Notes: generated by a model from the sequence alone, not told the origin. A DNA stretch of 64,000 bases from Actinoplanes octamycinicus (GCF_014205225.1 NZ_JACHNB010000001.1:4197501-4261500); one strand, 5' to 3'; positions 8,201 to 17,012 are shown, counted from the stretch's first letter. Program-made: numbers and translations.

Positions 8201-10712
8201 GCCAGGCGCGCAGCAGGGCGGCGACCACCGCGGCGTCGACGCTGCCGCGCTGCTGGGCCAGGAAGATGCGGAAGACCGCGGCCTCCAGGTCCGGGGTCCG
8301 CTCGAACTCGGTCACGCCGTAGTGGCCGAGCGCCTTGGCCAGCTTGGTCCGGAACGACTGCGGCAGGCCGGCCCGCTCCACGTCCAGGCTCTGCAGGTAG
8401 GTGTGGAAGAACTCGCGGGCGCTGTGCACGTGGGTGTCGCCCGGCTCCTCGCCGGCCGGCCGGTTGCGGCTCAGCTCGGCCAGGTCGGCGAAGACCTCGA
8501 TCAGCGCGACCTCGCGGTCCAGCGGCCGCCGGCCCTCCTCGATCGCGACGGCCCGGGCGGCCAGGTAGTCGTCCAGCACCCGGCGCTCGTCGTGCGGGTC
8601 GACGTCGAAGCCGAGCAGCAGGCTGCGCAGGTCCTCCTGGCCGCGGGCGACGCGCTGCCGGGCCGGCTCCCCGTCCGGCGCGGCGGGCAGGTCGATCGGA
8701 GCGGCCGTGGTGGCCGCCGCCTCCTGGGCGTCGTCACCGCCGACCGGCTCCAGGCGCAGCAGCGCGGCGCCGGCGTCCACCTTGCTGCCGACCGCGACCA
8801 GCACCTCCTTGACCCGGGCCCGGAACGGCGCGCGCAGCACCGCCTCCATCTTCATGGCCTCCAGGACGAGCACCGGCGCGCCGGCCTCGACCTCGGCGCC
8901 GGCCTCCAGCGGGGTGGCCACCACCAGGGCGGGCATCGGGGAGCGCAGCACGCCGCCCTCGTCCCGGCTGATCCGGTGGGTGACGCCGTCCACCTCGACC
9001 AGGGTGATCGCGCCGTGCGTGCCGGTGAGCAGCTTGTGCCGCACGCCGTTGACCACGATCCGGCCGCTGTGCTCGTCGAACCGCTCCAGGATCACGTCGG
9101 CCAGCCGGACGTCGTCGCCGGCCTCCACGCCGACCCGGAACCGGTGCGCGCCGACCCGGGCCACCCGCACCCGGTACGTCGATCCGCGCAGCTTCAGGTC
9201 GAGCGGCGCCCCGCTCTCGTGCCGCACCTGCGGCCGCCCGCCGAACGCGGTGGAGAGCAGGCGCTGCTGCTCGACGTGCTCCTCGTCCTCGTAGGCCTCG
9301 ATCGCGGCGGCCGCGAGGGCCACCCCGGAGTGCCGGTCGGAGACCAGCCGGCCCTCGCCGCGGACCCGGTCGATCCAGCCGGTGTCGGCGCTGCCGTCGA
9401 TCACCTCGGGCTGGTCGAGCAGGTCGAGCACGAAGCTCTTGTTGGTGGCGCCGCCCTGGATCACGACGGTGGTCTCGGTCATCGCGCGGCGCAGCCGGCC
9501 GAGCGCCTCGTCCCGGTCCTTCCCGTACGCGATCACCTTGGCGATCATCGAGTCGAAGTCGCCCGGGATGCTGTCGCCCTCGCTGACCCCGGTGTCCACC
9601 CGGATGCCCGGGCCGGCCGGGAACTCCAGCCGGACGATCTTGCCGGGGGAGGGGGCGAAGTCGCGGTCCGGGTCCTCGGCGTTGAGCCGGGCCTCGATCG
9701 CGTGCCCGCGCTCGACCGGCCGCTCACCCTCCAGCCGGTTGCCGGAAGCCACGTGGATCTGCAGCTTGACCAGGTCGGTGCCGGTCACGTACTCGGTGAT
9801 CGGGTGCTCGACCTGCAGCCGGGTGTTCACCTCGAGGAAGGCCAGCAGGTCCTCCCCGGGGTGGTAGAGGAACTCGACGGTGGCCGCGCCGCGGTAGCCG
9901 ACCGCGACCGCGAGCCGCTCAGCGGACGCCTTGAGCTCGGCGGCCCGCTCGGCCGGCATCACCGGGGAGGCGGACTCCTCGATCACCTTCTGGTTGCGCC
10001 GCTGCACCGAGCAGTCGCGCACGCCGATCGCCCACGCGGTGCCCTGGCCGTCCGCGATGACCTGCACCTCGACGTGCCGGGCGCCGGTGACCAGGCGCTC
10101 CAGGAAGACGATGCCGCTGCCGAACGCGCGGGCCGCCTCCTGGCTGGTCCGCTCGTAGGCGTCGGCCAGCTCCTCGGCCGAGGCGACCTTGCGGATGCCG
10201 CGCCCGCCACCACCGGCGGTCGCCTTGAGCATCAGCGGGTAGCCGATCCGCTCGGCCGCCTCGAGCGCGGCCTCCAGCGTCTCGACCGGGCCGCGGCTCC
10301 ATGCCGCGACCGGCACGCCGACCTCCTCGGCGATCAGCTTCGAGCCGATCTTGTCACCGAGCTTGCGCATGGCCTCCGCGCTGGGCCCGATGAACGTGAT
10401 CCCGATCCGGTCGCACAGCTCGGCGAACGCCGGGTCCTCGGCGACGAAGCCCCAGCCGACCCAGGCGGCGTCCGCGCCGGTCTGCACCAGCGCGTGCTCC
10501 AGACCCTTGAGGTCCAGATAGGGCCGGGAGGCGGCGGGACCGAGATCGTAGGCGATGTCGGCCTCACGGACGAAGGTGGCGGTCCGGTCGACGTCGGTGT
10601 AAAGCGCGACGGTCTCGATCTGCGCGCCGGTCTCCGCGGCGAGCTCCCGGACGGCGTGGATGAGCCGCATCGCGGCCTCACCACGGTTGACGATGGCGAT
10701 TCGTTTGAACAC
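5256..10712 (-). CDS. Single-chain multidomain acyl-CoA (acetyl/propionyl-CoA) carboxylase
   Basis: This biotin-dependent carboxylase of 1818 aa would make malonyl-CoA or a longer alkylmalonyl-CoA in the cytosol. Domain order: biotin carboxylase with ATP-grasp fold (about 1-450, Gly-rich loop GGGGRGIRK); biotin carboxyl carrier domain with biotinyl Lys621 in EAMKM; a long helical central region (about 690-1250) like the central part of eukaryotic-type ACC; and N- and C-terminal carboxyltransferase lobes (about 1290-1780, with SSGARISM and SRYHGGAFVV). Most bacteria split these activities over separate subunits. The acyl substrate cannot be read from sequence. The gene is monocistronic, with palindromes about 100 bp upstream that could be operators. 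Confidence 0.93.
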   Translation of the reverse strand: MFKRIAIVNRGEAAMRLIHAVRELAAETGAQIETVALYTDVDRTATFVREADIAYDLGPAASRPYLDLKGLEHALVQTGADAAWVGWGFVAEDPAFAELCDRIGITFIGPSAEAMRKLGDKIGSKLIAEEVGVPVAAWSRGPVETLEAALEAAERIGYPLMLKATAGGGGRGIRKVASAEELADAYERTSQEAARAFGSGIVFLERLVTGARHVEVQVIADGQGTAWAIGVRDCSVQRRNQKVIEESASPVMPAERAAELKASAERLAVAVGYRGAATVEFLYHPGEDLLAFLEVNTRLQVEHPITEYVTGTDLVKLQIHVASGNRLEGERPVERGHAIEARLNAEDPDRDFAPSPGKIVRLEFPAGPGIRVDTGVSEGDSIPGDFDSMIAKVIAYGKDRDEALGRLRRAMTETTVVIQGGATNKSFVLDLLDQPEVIDGSADTGWIDRVRGEGRLVSDRHSGVALAAAAIEAYEDEEHVEQQRLLSTAFGGRPQVRHESGAPLDLKLRGSTYRVRVARVGAHRFRVGVEAGDDVRLADVILERFDEHSGRIVVNGVRHKLLTGTHGAITLVEVDGVTHRISRDEGGVLRSPMPALVVATPLEAGAEVEAGAPVLVLEAMKMEAVLRAPFRARVKEVLVAVGSKVDAGAALLRLEPVGGDDAQEAAATTAAPIDLPAAPDGEPARQRVARGQEDLRSLLLGFDVDPHDERRVLDDYLAARAVAIEEGRRPLDREVALIEVFADLAELSRNRPAGEEPGDTHVHSAREFFHTYLQSLDVERAGLPQSFRTKLAKALGHYGVTEFERTPDLEAAVFRIFLAQQRGSVDAAVVAALLRAWLQEPPPDATLHEPAGLALERLVAATQVRFPAVADLARGVVFTWFGQPLLRRNRARVYAEIRKHLRHLDEFPQSPDRADRIATMVRSTEPLVRLLGQRLVRHNLDNSVLLEVLTRRYYGNKGLDAVRSTVSGGVSFVVAEKEGARVVSAAEGFDNLGRTLAGLAELAGGDGAIDADIYLAWEGQPADTEEMATALHEVISGVAMPPQVRRVTATVAGRSGAVMHHHFTFRPSTTGMEEERLIRGLHPYIAQRMQLERLRKFDLTRLPSADEEIYLFQCVARENPADDRLVAFAQIRDLTELREQDGRLVALPTTEDTISTCLDGIRRAQSRRASDKRFNTNRIVIYVWPELGLTHAEMEMIARRVSPTTAGAGLEEILFIARRRDERTGELVKVNVRITFSATGGTELILGKPTTDPVEPLDGYRQKVLRASSRNTVYPYELVEFLGSFEEHDLNEQHQLVPVDRPKGKNASALVAGVVRTVTSRHPEGITRVVLLGDPTKSLGALSEPECRRVIAALDLAESLRVPLEWYALSSGARISMSSGTENMDWVAAALKRIVEFTQAGGEINIVVAGINVGAQPYWNAEATMLMHTKGILVMTPDSAMVLTGKQSLDFSGGVSAEDNFGIGGYDRVMGPNGQAQYWAPNLMAARDVLMSHYDHTYVVPGEAGPRPVESTDPVDRDISDFPHVVDGSDFTTVGEIFSATSNPDRKKPFDIRTVMRALADQDHPVLERWAGMADAETAVVQDAHLGGMPVCLLGIESRSVPRRGFPPTDGPDTYTAGTLFPRSSKKAARAINAASGNRPLVVLANLSGFDGSPESMRKLQLEYGAEIGRAIVNFQGPIVFTVISRYHGGAFVVFSKALNPNMTVLALEGSFASVLGGAPAAAVVFTGDVNKRTATDPRITAMEARVSAASGADRSALAAELDELRSSVRAEKLGEVAAEFDRVHSIQRAVEVGSVDAVIKAAELRPRIIEAIRGRQS

Positions 10713-10810
10713 CCGATCGAGCCCTTACCTCAGCGAAAACCTTCGCCAGGAGACTACAGGTGGTAAAGCCGGATGACGGGTAACCGCCCTGCTCCGAATG
10801 CGTCTCGGGG

Positions 10811-10838
10811 TTACTCGTGAGTATTACCGAGCGGTAAT
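10811..10838. promoter_or_regulatory. Two adjoining palindromes upstream of the carboxylase gene
   Basis: TACTC-GT-GAGTA (10812-10823) shares its last A with ATTACC-GAGC-GGTAAT (10823-10838). They lie about 100-125 bp upstream of the carboxylase start and beyond the end of the acylase gene. Paired short palindromes like these are typical of TetR-type operators. No regulator gene is adjacent, so the role is inferred. Confidence 0.4.
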
Positions 10839-10840
10839 TC

Positions 10841-10872
10841 AGCCTGGTCCGCCGAGGGTGGCGGACCAGGCT
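10841..10872 (-). terminator. Hairpin terminator of the acylase gene
   Basis: A 13-bp perfect inverted repeat (10841-10853 with 10860-10872) encloses the loop GAGGGT and lies seven bases beyond the acylase stop codon on the minus strand. Confidence 0.8.
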
Positions 10873-10878
10873 GTCACA

Positions 10879-13800
10879 TCAATGTGAATAAATCTCCAGC
10901 TCAAATAGTGAGATGCCGTAACTGGTCGCCCGGGTCTGCCCGGTGAGCCGCACGTAGCGCGCGTCGGTCGGGGTCAGCACGACGTTGTCGACGCCGCCGT
11001 TTCCTCCGGTCACCGCGGCCACCTCGGTCCAGGTGGTCCCATTCGCCGAGGTCTCGATCCGGTACGCGGTCGCGTACGCCGATTCCCACGAAGTGACCAC
11101 CCGGGCCACCCGCGTCGTGGCGCCCAGGTCCACCCGGATCGACTGGTTGTCCGACCAGGAACTGGCCCACCGGGTGCCCGGTCTGCCGTCGACCGCGTTG
11201 CTCGCCGGATAGCCGAGTTGCGTGCTCGACGCGCTGACGCTCTTCCCGCTCGCCAGATTGCTCACCGAGTCGCCCCGCTTCGCGGGGAAGGACACCACTT
11301 GCTGGTACGTCGGCCGGTTCTGCCACCCGATCAGGTCGTGGGTGATCCCGCCCAGCGGCGACTGCAGGATCGCGTCGGCGCACCACTGGTCACCCGCCGA
11401 GCAGTGCTCGTCGCCCGGGTAGGTGGTCCCGGCCGGCTCGGCCAGCGCGGCGCCGAGGCTGGTCAGCAGCGCGCTCCGGCAGGCGCTCACCGTCCCGCCG
11501 CCGCAGTACTTCGTCGACCAGTTCGGCACCGCGTCGCCGAGCACCGCGCGCAGGTCCTTGTCCACCCAGCCCCACCAGCCGTACTGGAACGCCGAGCCCT
11601 TGTGCGCCTGCGACTCGTTGGCCGAGGTGGGCAGGTCGGAGACCGGGCCGGTCTGTCCGCCGGACGGCGACTCGTTGATCTGCAGCGCGTCCACCAGGGC
11701 GTCGAACAGCCCGCTGCCCAGCCCGGCGGAGAACTGCGCCTGGACCAGCTTCGGCCACCACGCGTCGAAGAGCCGGATGGCGTCCGCGTCGGCGTACGCC
11801 TTGCTGCCCGCCGCGGTCTCCCGGCGCAGCGCGCCGTTGCTGAGCCAGGCGCGCAGCTTGGCGACCGCGGCCGCCTGCGCCGGGTCGGTGACCGCCGCGG
11901 TGTCGATCACCCGCAGGAGCACCGGCAGCACCTCCTTGCCGCGCAGGTCGGTCAGCCCGGCCTGCTCGACCAGCTTGAGCAGGGACGCCCGGTCGTACTT
12001 CGTGCCGGCCGCGATGCCCGCCTTGAGCGGCGCGTCGAGCAGGTCGCCGCGGTGCACCGAGCCGAAGCTGAAGTTGCCGTCCGCCGCCGAGAACCCGGCC
12101 GCCTGCTTGTTGTTCCAGCTGATGAAGTAGTCCTGGTTCACCGCCTGCGGGTGGGCGGTGCTGCCGTTCCAGCTCAGCCACTCGTTGGCGGGGTCGCCCC
12201 AGTTCGGCAGGTTCGGGTCGACGGTGCCCGGCCGGACCGGCTGAGCTCCCGAGGTGTACATCGCGTTCTGCGTGGAGTTGACGTAGAACCAGTTGAACGC
12301 GAACGGGATGTTCGACGCGGCGGTGGTGAAGCCGGCCGCGGTGCCCATCTGCTCCGGCTCGTTGAACATCTGGAACCCGATCGCCGAGTCCGCCTCGTGC
12401 CGGTACGTCGATCGTTGCCCGGTGAACGCCACCGGCGTCCCGCCCACCGTGCCCCGCCAGGTGACCAGGCCGTACCTGGTGCGCTGCACGGTCAGCCGGT
12501 AGGAGCCGGCCGCCGTGGAGTCGGCGACGGTCGGCTTCCACGAGTTGGTCCGGGTCAGGTTCTCCATCGCCGTGCACGTCCCGTGGTACAGGTACGACGT
12601 GGACGCCGTGGTCGGCGCGCTGCCGTCGGCGTTGCAGAGCCGCACCGCGTACGTGTCGGTGATGTCCTGAATGGAGGAAGTCGCGCTCCACGCGTAGTCC
12701 GGCCCGCGGCCGAGCAGCGTGTAGAGGTTCAGTCCGCTGAACGCGACGCCGCGGCTGCTGATCCCCGGACCCTGCAGCTCCTGGAGCATCAGCAGCTGCG
12801 GGGCGAAGTAGCCGGTCTGCGGGCCGAAGACGGCGACCGGGTGGCCGGTGGCCGAGTTCGCCGCGGACACCACGGCGGCGTTCGACATGCCGCGGCTGGC
12901 ACTGTCCATGGTCAGCGTGCTCAGCGACTTGGCGATCGCGCTGCTCCCGCTCGTGCCACTGGCCGCGGAACCCGTCCTGTCGAAGACGATCTCCTGCGGG
13001 ACCGCGCTGCCCGGGTCCGGCATGGCCACGCCGGCCGCGTTCGGGTTCCCCGCGCCGTACGGGAAACTCTGCCCGTCGTGCAGGGTCAGCACCGCCTCCG
13101 GGTCGTTCTGCGAGCGGAACTGCTGCCACACCCGGTCGCCGGCGGTCGCGCCGTACTTCGCCCGGGCGGCGATCCGGACCAGCGCGGACTGCATCTCGGT
13201 ACCGCCGCCCCCGCCGAACAGGCCGCCGATCACGCCGGCCACCGCGATCAGGTCGGTCGGCACGAAGTCCGCCGGGCCGCCCTCGTTGGTGATCGCGTCC
13301 AGGTGCCCGGTCAGCACGTACTCGCCGGGGCAGTCCCGGGCCGCCATGCAGTCGTCGATGTACTTGTTGACGCCGGCCAGGTACTGCACCACGTCGTCGT
13401 AGAGCTGCGCGCCCCGGGCGCCGGACGCCCGCAGCGTGTCGAGCTGCGCCTGCAGGTCCGCCTCGGTGTACGGCGAGTTGCGCCAGACGCTCTGCTCCAG
13501 CTCCCGGTTGCCCGCGGCGCCCCCGGCGAACGAGGTGAGCGAGCCCCGCGCCACGTGCCGCATCAGGTCCATCAGGAACAGCCGGTCCTGCCCGCCGGCG
13601 TACCCGGCGCCGAACATCGTCCCGGCCCGGGTGGTGCCGGTGACGTGCGGGACGCCGAGCGCCTTGTCCCGCACGATCGTCACGTCCGCGCGCGGGGAGA
13701 CCGTGCTGGCCACGTTGGTCGAGGCCACCCCGTACGACGAGTCGTTGAAGAAGGAGTTGATCTGGGAGGGGGTCAGCCCGGTGTAGCTGTACGCCAGGTT

Positions 13801-14046
13801 CGCGTACGGCCGGAGCTGATCGTCGGCGTGCGGCGGCTGGGTGCCGAGCACCTGGTGCGCCAGGATCTGCGCGAGATCGGCGTCCCCGTTCTGCCCGGGC
13901 GGCAGGATGTCGGAGCACTCGCCGAGGCAGTAGTCGTTGGTCGCGAACGCCGCGGTGGCCGGCTGTTCGCTCACCTGGACCAGGACTGCGGTGGTCAGGA
14001 GTGAGGCGGAGAGGGCAGCGGTGAGCTGCGAGAAGCGTCGGCGCAT
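10879..14046 (-). CDS. Secreted penicillin-acylase-family amidohydrolase with C-terminal discoidin (F5/8 type C) domain
   Basis: This is a 1055-aa Ntn-hydrolase precursor. The ATG at 14046 has GAAGGGA upstream and begins a clear signal peptide (to about residue 33). The alpha region contains the GAGYAGGQDRLF segment typical of the family. The beta subunit should start at Ser388 in MSNAAVV, the autocatalytic N-terminal nucleophile. The last 135 residues or so form a discoidin-like carbohydrate-binding domain that opens with NLASGKSVSAS and ends in a typical FELEIYSH strand. Substrates of the family include beta-lactam side chains, acyl-homoserine lactones and lipopeptide acyl groups; this one is undetermined. 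The frame stays open far upstream, but that extension is antisense to the sensor gene and is not credible. Confidence 0.9.
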   Translation of the reverse strand: MRRRFSQLTAALSASLLTTAVLVQVSEQPATAAFATNDYCLGECSDILPPGQNGDADLAQILAHQVLGTQPPHADDQLRPYANLAYSYTGLTPSQINSFFNDSSYGVASTNVASTVSPRADVTIVRDKALGVPHVTGTTRAGTMFGAGYAGGQDRLFLMDLMRHVARGSLTSFAGGAAGNRELEQSVWRNSPYTEADLQAQLDTLRASGARGAQLYDDVVQYLAGVNKYIDDCMAARDCPGEYVLTGHLDAITNEGGPADFVPTDLIAVAGVIGGLFGGGGGTEMQSALVRIAARAKYGATAGDRVWQQFRSQNDPEAVLTLHDGQSFPYGAGNPNAAGVAMPDPGSAVPQEIVFDRTGSAASGTSGSSAIAKSLSTLTMDSASRGMSNAAVVSAANSATGHPVAVFGPQTGYFAPQLLMLQELQGPGISSRGVAFSGLNLYTLLGRGPDYAWSATSSIQDITDTYAVRLCNADGSAPTTASTSYLYHGTCTAMENLTRTNSWKPTVADSTAAGSYRLTVQRTRYGLVTWRGTVGGTPVAFTGQRSTYRHEADSAIGFQMFNEPEQMGTAAGFTTAASNIPFAFNWFYVNSTQNAMYTSGAQPVRPGTVDPNLPNWGDPANEWLSWNGSTAHPQAVNQDYFISWNNKQAAGFSAADGNFSFGSVHRGDLLDAPLKAGIAAGTKYDRASLLKLVEQAGLTDLRGKEVLPVLLRVIDTAAVTDPAQAAAVAKLRAWLSNGALRRETAAGSKAYADADAIRLFDAWWPKLVQAQFSAGLGSGLFDALVDALQINESPSGGQTGPVSDLPTSANESQAHKGSAFQYGWWGWVDKDLRAVLGDAVPNWSTKYCGGGTVSACRSALLTSLGAALAEPAGTTYPGDEHCSAGDQWCADAILQSPLGGITHDLIGWQNRPTYQQVVSFPAKRGDSVSNLASGKSVSASSTQLGYPASNAVDGRPGTRWASSWSDNQSIRVDLGATTRVARVVTSWESAYATAYRIETSANGTTWTEVAAVTGGNGGVDNVVLTPTDARYVRLTGQTRATSYGISLFELEIYSH

Positions 14047-14250
14047 GGACGGTCCCTTCGGGGTCACGCTCGAACGCGAAAATCGTTCATAGATGTTAAA
14101 ACGTCGATGTAACGCGGCGCCAGAGCGAACAGCGCGCCGCCGTCCCCCGAATGGGGGCGTTCCCCGATCGGGGTGTTGACCGGGCGTTGACGGACGCCAA
14201 TCCTGGGCGGTCACGGAACGACTCCGAACCACCACTGGGGGGTACCGAGG

Positions 14251-16590
14251 ATGCGGCGCAGCACCCGGCGCGACCACACCATCCGCGGGCGCGTCGTACG
14301 GATGCTGGCGCTGCCGCTGGCGGCCATGCTGACGCTGCTCACCGTCATCTACGTCAACGAGATCTCCCGCTACCGCGACGCGTCCGCCGCGGAACGCCGG
14401 ATCACCCAGATCCTGGCCCTCCAGGGACTGATCCAGGAGCTGCAGAACGAACGCGGCCTGACCGTCGCGGTGCTCGGCGGCAACACCGCCTTCCGGGACC
14501 GGATCGCCCCGGCCCGGCAGCGGGTCGACGCCCAGCGCGCCGAGCTGGCCGCGGCGCTGGCCGGCGCCGACGACCAGCTGGACGGCCTGGCCCGGATCCG
14601 GGCGGCGGCCGACACCGGCGACGGGGAACGCGCCGAGACCTTCGACTTCTACACCGGCGTGATCGAGCACCTCGCCGACGACACCCGGCACCTGGAGATC
14701 GTCGACGACCTGGAGCTGCGCCGCGGCGCCGAGTCGCTGGAGATGCTCACCGAGGTCAAGGAGGCGACCGCGCAGGAGTGGGTGTTCCTGGACGGGGTGA
14801 TCACCGCCGGCGGCTTCCGCAGCGGCGAGTTCTCCGAGCTGCTGAACATCGTCGCCGCCCGGGACCTGTCGCTCGGCGAGTTCGACGAGTTCGCCGACCC
14901 GGCCGCAGCAGCCGCCAAGACCACCCTGATGAGCAGCGACGCGGCCACCCGGGCGCACGCCGTGGAACGCGCCGCGCTGCGCGCCGGCGACCGGCAGAGC
15001 CTGCTCGCCGACTCGGCCGCCTGGTGGACCGCGGTGGCCACGATGCTCGACGACATGACCGGGCTGGCCCAGCAGATCGGCGCGCGCACCCTGGCCCGGG
15101 CCGAGGAACTGCGCGACCGGGCCACCCTGCGGCTGGCGCTGCTCTCCGCGGTGGTGCTGCTCTGCCTGGCCGGCTCGGCCTACCTGGCGATCGGCGCCAC
15201 CCGCTCGCTGGCCGAGCCGCTCGCCGAGCTGGCCGGCGAGGCCGACCGGCTGGCCGGTGACCGGCTGCCGGAGGCGGTGCGCCGGGCCGCGGCCGGCGAG
15301 GACACCGGGCCACCCGGTGAGGTGCCGGTGGCCGGCGGCGCCAGCGCCGAGGTGCGCCGGGTCGCCGACGCCTTCGACCGGGTGCAGAAGACCGCGTACG
15401 AGCTGGCCACCGAGCAGGCCCGGCTGCGCCGCAGCACCGCCGAGTCGCTGGCCGACCTGGGCCGCCGCAACCAGAACCTGCTCCGCCGCCAGCTCGGCTT
15501 CATCACCCGGCTGGAACGCGAGGAGACCAGCCCGGGCGGCCTGGCCAACCTGTTCGAGCTGGATCACCTGGCCACCCGGATGCGGCGCAACGCGGAGAGC
15601 CTGCTGGTCCTGGTCGGCGCGGCCAGCCCGCGGCAGTGGCCGGAACCGCTGCCGCTGGCCGACGTGATCCGGGCCGCCGTCTCCGAGGTGGAGGAGTACC
15701 GGCGAGTGGTGCTGCGCCGCCTGGACGACGCGATGGTGCAGGGCGCGGTGGCCAGCGGACTGGCCCACATGCTCGCCGAACTGATCGAGAACGGACTCAC
15801 CTTCTCCCCGCCGGACCTGGAGGTGGAGATCCACGGGCGGCGGGTCGGCGACGGCTACCTGATCGCCGTCTGCGACCAGGGCGTCGGGATGAGCGACGCC
15901 GACCTGGACCGGGCCAACCAGCGGCTGCGCGGCGAGGGCGACTTCATGGTCGGGCCGGCCAAGTTCCTCGGGCACTACGTGGTCGGCCGGCTGGCCGCCG
16001 AGATGCGTGCCGAGGTGCGGCTCACCCCGTCCGCGGTGACCGGGGTGACCGCCCGGATCAGCCTGCCCGCCGAGCTGCTCGCCGAGCCGCCGGAGATCGG
16101 CCCGGCGGCCCCGGCGCCGGAGCCGGTCCGGCTGGAGCAGCCGCGCACCGCGGACCCGATGCGGATCCGGCCACGAGCTCTGGAAGTCGACTACGTGGTG
16201 GTCACGGAGCGCCCGGCGATCGCCGGGCTGGACTCCGATCGTACGGCGAATGGTCTGCGAAAACGCATCCCTCGTGCGCGCCGGGCGGATCGTGACCCGG
16301 TGCCTGCCCCGCGCGGCTCGCATTCCTCGCGTGGCTCGCATGCCTCGCACGTCTCGCACGGCTCGCATGCCTCGCACGACGAGCCCACCGTCGCGGTCAG
16401 CGACGCCCCCGGCGCGGTGCGGGACCGTCTCACCGCCCTGCGCGCCGGCCTCGAACGGGGCGCCCGGCCCTTCGCCGAGACCGCCACCTCCTTCGGCGAT
16501 ACCGCCACCTCGTTGGGCGGCACCGCCACCTCCTTCGGCGATACCGCCACCTCGTTCGCTGAAGCCGCCACCTCCGAGGAGAACCGATGA
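14251..16590 (+). CDS. cvnA: Conservon sensor kinase-like protein with nitrate/nitrite-sensing (NIT) domain
   Basis: This is the first gene of a four-gene conservon, 779 aa. An N-terminal helix (about 17-35) and a second one (about 291-313) flank an all-helical extracytoplasmic NIT-type sensor with the motif LQNERGLT. A HAMP-like linker and a coiled region precede a HATPase domain with N-box ELIENGLTFS and G-box CDQGVGMS. No canonical phospho-acceptor HisKA box is obvious, in line with CvnA proteins. The cytoplasmic tail (about 640-779) is low complexity, including a His/Ser-rich stretch and a four-fold TATSFGD-like heptad repeat. The stop overlaps the start of the roadblock gene (ATGA), indicating translational coupling. 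Confidence 0.9.
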   Translation: MRRSTRRDHTIRGRVVRMLALPLAAMLTLLTVIYVNEISRYRDASAAERRITQILALQGLIQELQNERGLTVAVLGGNTAFRDRIAPARQRVDAQRAELAAALAGADDQLDGLARIRAAADTGDGERAETFDFYTGVIEHLADDTRHLEIVDDLELRRGAESLEMLTEVKEATAQEWVFLDGVITAGGFRSGEFSELLNIVAARDLSLGEFDEFADPAAAAAKTTLMSSDAATRAHAVERAALRAGDRQSLLADSAAWWTAVATMLDDMTGLAQQIGARTLARAEELRDRATLRLALLSAVVLLCLAGSAYLAIGATRSLAEPLAELAGEADRLAGDRLPEAVRRAAAGEDTGPPGEVPVAGGASAEVRRVADAFDRVQKTAYELATEQARLRRSTAESLADLGRRNQNLLRRQLGFITRLEREETSPGGLANLFELDHLATRMRRNAESLLVLVGAASPRQWPEPLPLADVIRAAVSEVEEYRRVVLRRLDDAMVQGAVASGLAHMLAELIENGLTFSPPDLEVEIHGRRVGDGYLIAVCDQGVGMSDADLDRANQRLRGEGDFMVGPAKFLGHYVVGRLAAEMRAEVRLTPSAVTGVTARISLPAELLAEPPEIGPAAPAPEPVRLEQPRTADPMRIRPRALEVDYVVVTERPAIAGLDSDRTANGLRKRIPRARRADRDPVPAPRGSHSSRGSHASHVSHGSHASHDEPTVAVSDAPGAVRDRLTALRAGLERGARPFAETATSFGDTATSLGGTATSFGDTATSFAEAATSEENR
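16315..16379 (+). repeat. Short His/Ser-coding imperfect repeat in cvnA
   Basis: Imperfect 12-15-base units built around GGCTCGCATGCCTCGCAC encode a GSH/ASH/VSH string in the cytoplasmic tail of the sensor. The histidines could bind metal, but the composition may simply reflect repeat slippage. Confidence 0.6.
16480..16575 (+). repeat. 21-bp in-frame tandem repeat at the 3' end of cvnA
   Basis: Four 21-bp units start at 16480, 16501, 16522 and 16543, each beginning ACCGCCACCTC, with a partial fifth from 16564. Units 1 and 3 are identical. They encode the heptad TATSFGD and variants at the C terminus of the sensor. Confidence 0.85.
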
Positions 16591-17012
16591 CCGTGGAAGC
16601 GCCCGCCGACCGGCACCAGTTCAACTGGATGCTCGGCAACTTCGTCCATCAGACCGACGGCGTGCGGGACGCCGTCGCGGTCTCCTCGGACGGGCTGCTG
16701 ATCGCCGGCTCGGACGGGCTGAGCCGGGCCGAGGCGGACCAGTTGGCCGCGATCGTCTCCAGCATGGCCAGCCTGGCCCGGACCGCGTCGCGCCGCTACG
16801 ACTTCGACGGGCTCAAGCTCGTCATGATCGAGATGCGGCGCGGCTTCCTGGTGATCTCGGTGATCCCGGGCGGCAGCTGCCTCGGCGTGGTGGCCGGCGG
16901 GGACAGCGACCTGGGCCTGGTCGGCTACGAGATCGCCCGGCTCGCCGAGCGCTTCGGCGACCTGCTCACCCCCGCGCTGATCGCCGAGTCGCGGCAGAGC
17001 CTACCGAGATGA
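16587..17012 (+). CDS. cvnB: Roadblock/LC7-domain protein of the conservon
   Basis: This 141-aa cytoplasmic protein consists of a single roadblock/LC7 fold. It has the FNWMLGNFV opening, a DGLLIAGSDGLS strand-turn and a VISVIPGGSCLGVV strand. Such proteins act as GTPase-activating or scaffold partners for the CvnD GTPase. The ATG overlaps the cvnA stop. The length is standard for CvnB. Confidence 0.92.
   Translation: MTVEAPADRHQFNWMLGNFVHQTDGVRDAVAVSSDGLLIAGSDGLSRAEADQLAAIVSSMASLARTASRRYDFDGLKLVMIEMRRGFLVISVIPGGSCLGVVAGGDSDLGLVGYEIARLAERFGDLLTPALIAESRQSLPR

Noticed and set aside
5358..10766. A 1802-codon open frame on the plus strand opposite the carboxylase
   Set aside because: Its translation is Arg/Gly/Ala-rich with no recognisable domain. 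The minus strand has complete carboxylase motifs. Long antisense frames are expected in DNA of this G+C content.
14047..16377. N-terminal extension of the acylase reading frame by about 780 codons
   Set aside because: The extension lies antisense to the conservon sensor. A signal peptide and ribosome site fix the start at 14046.
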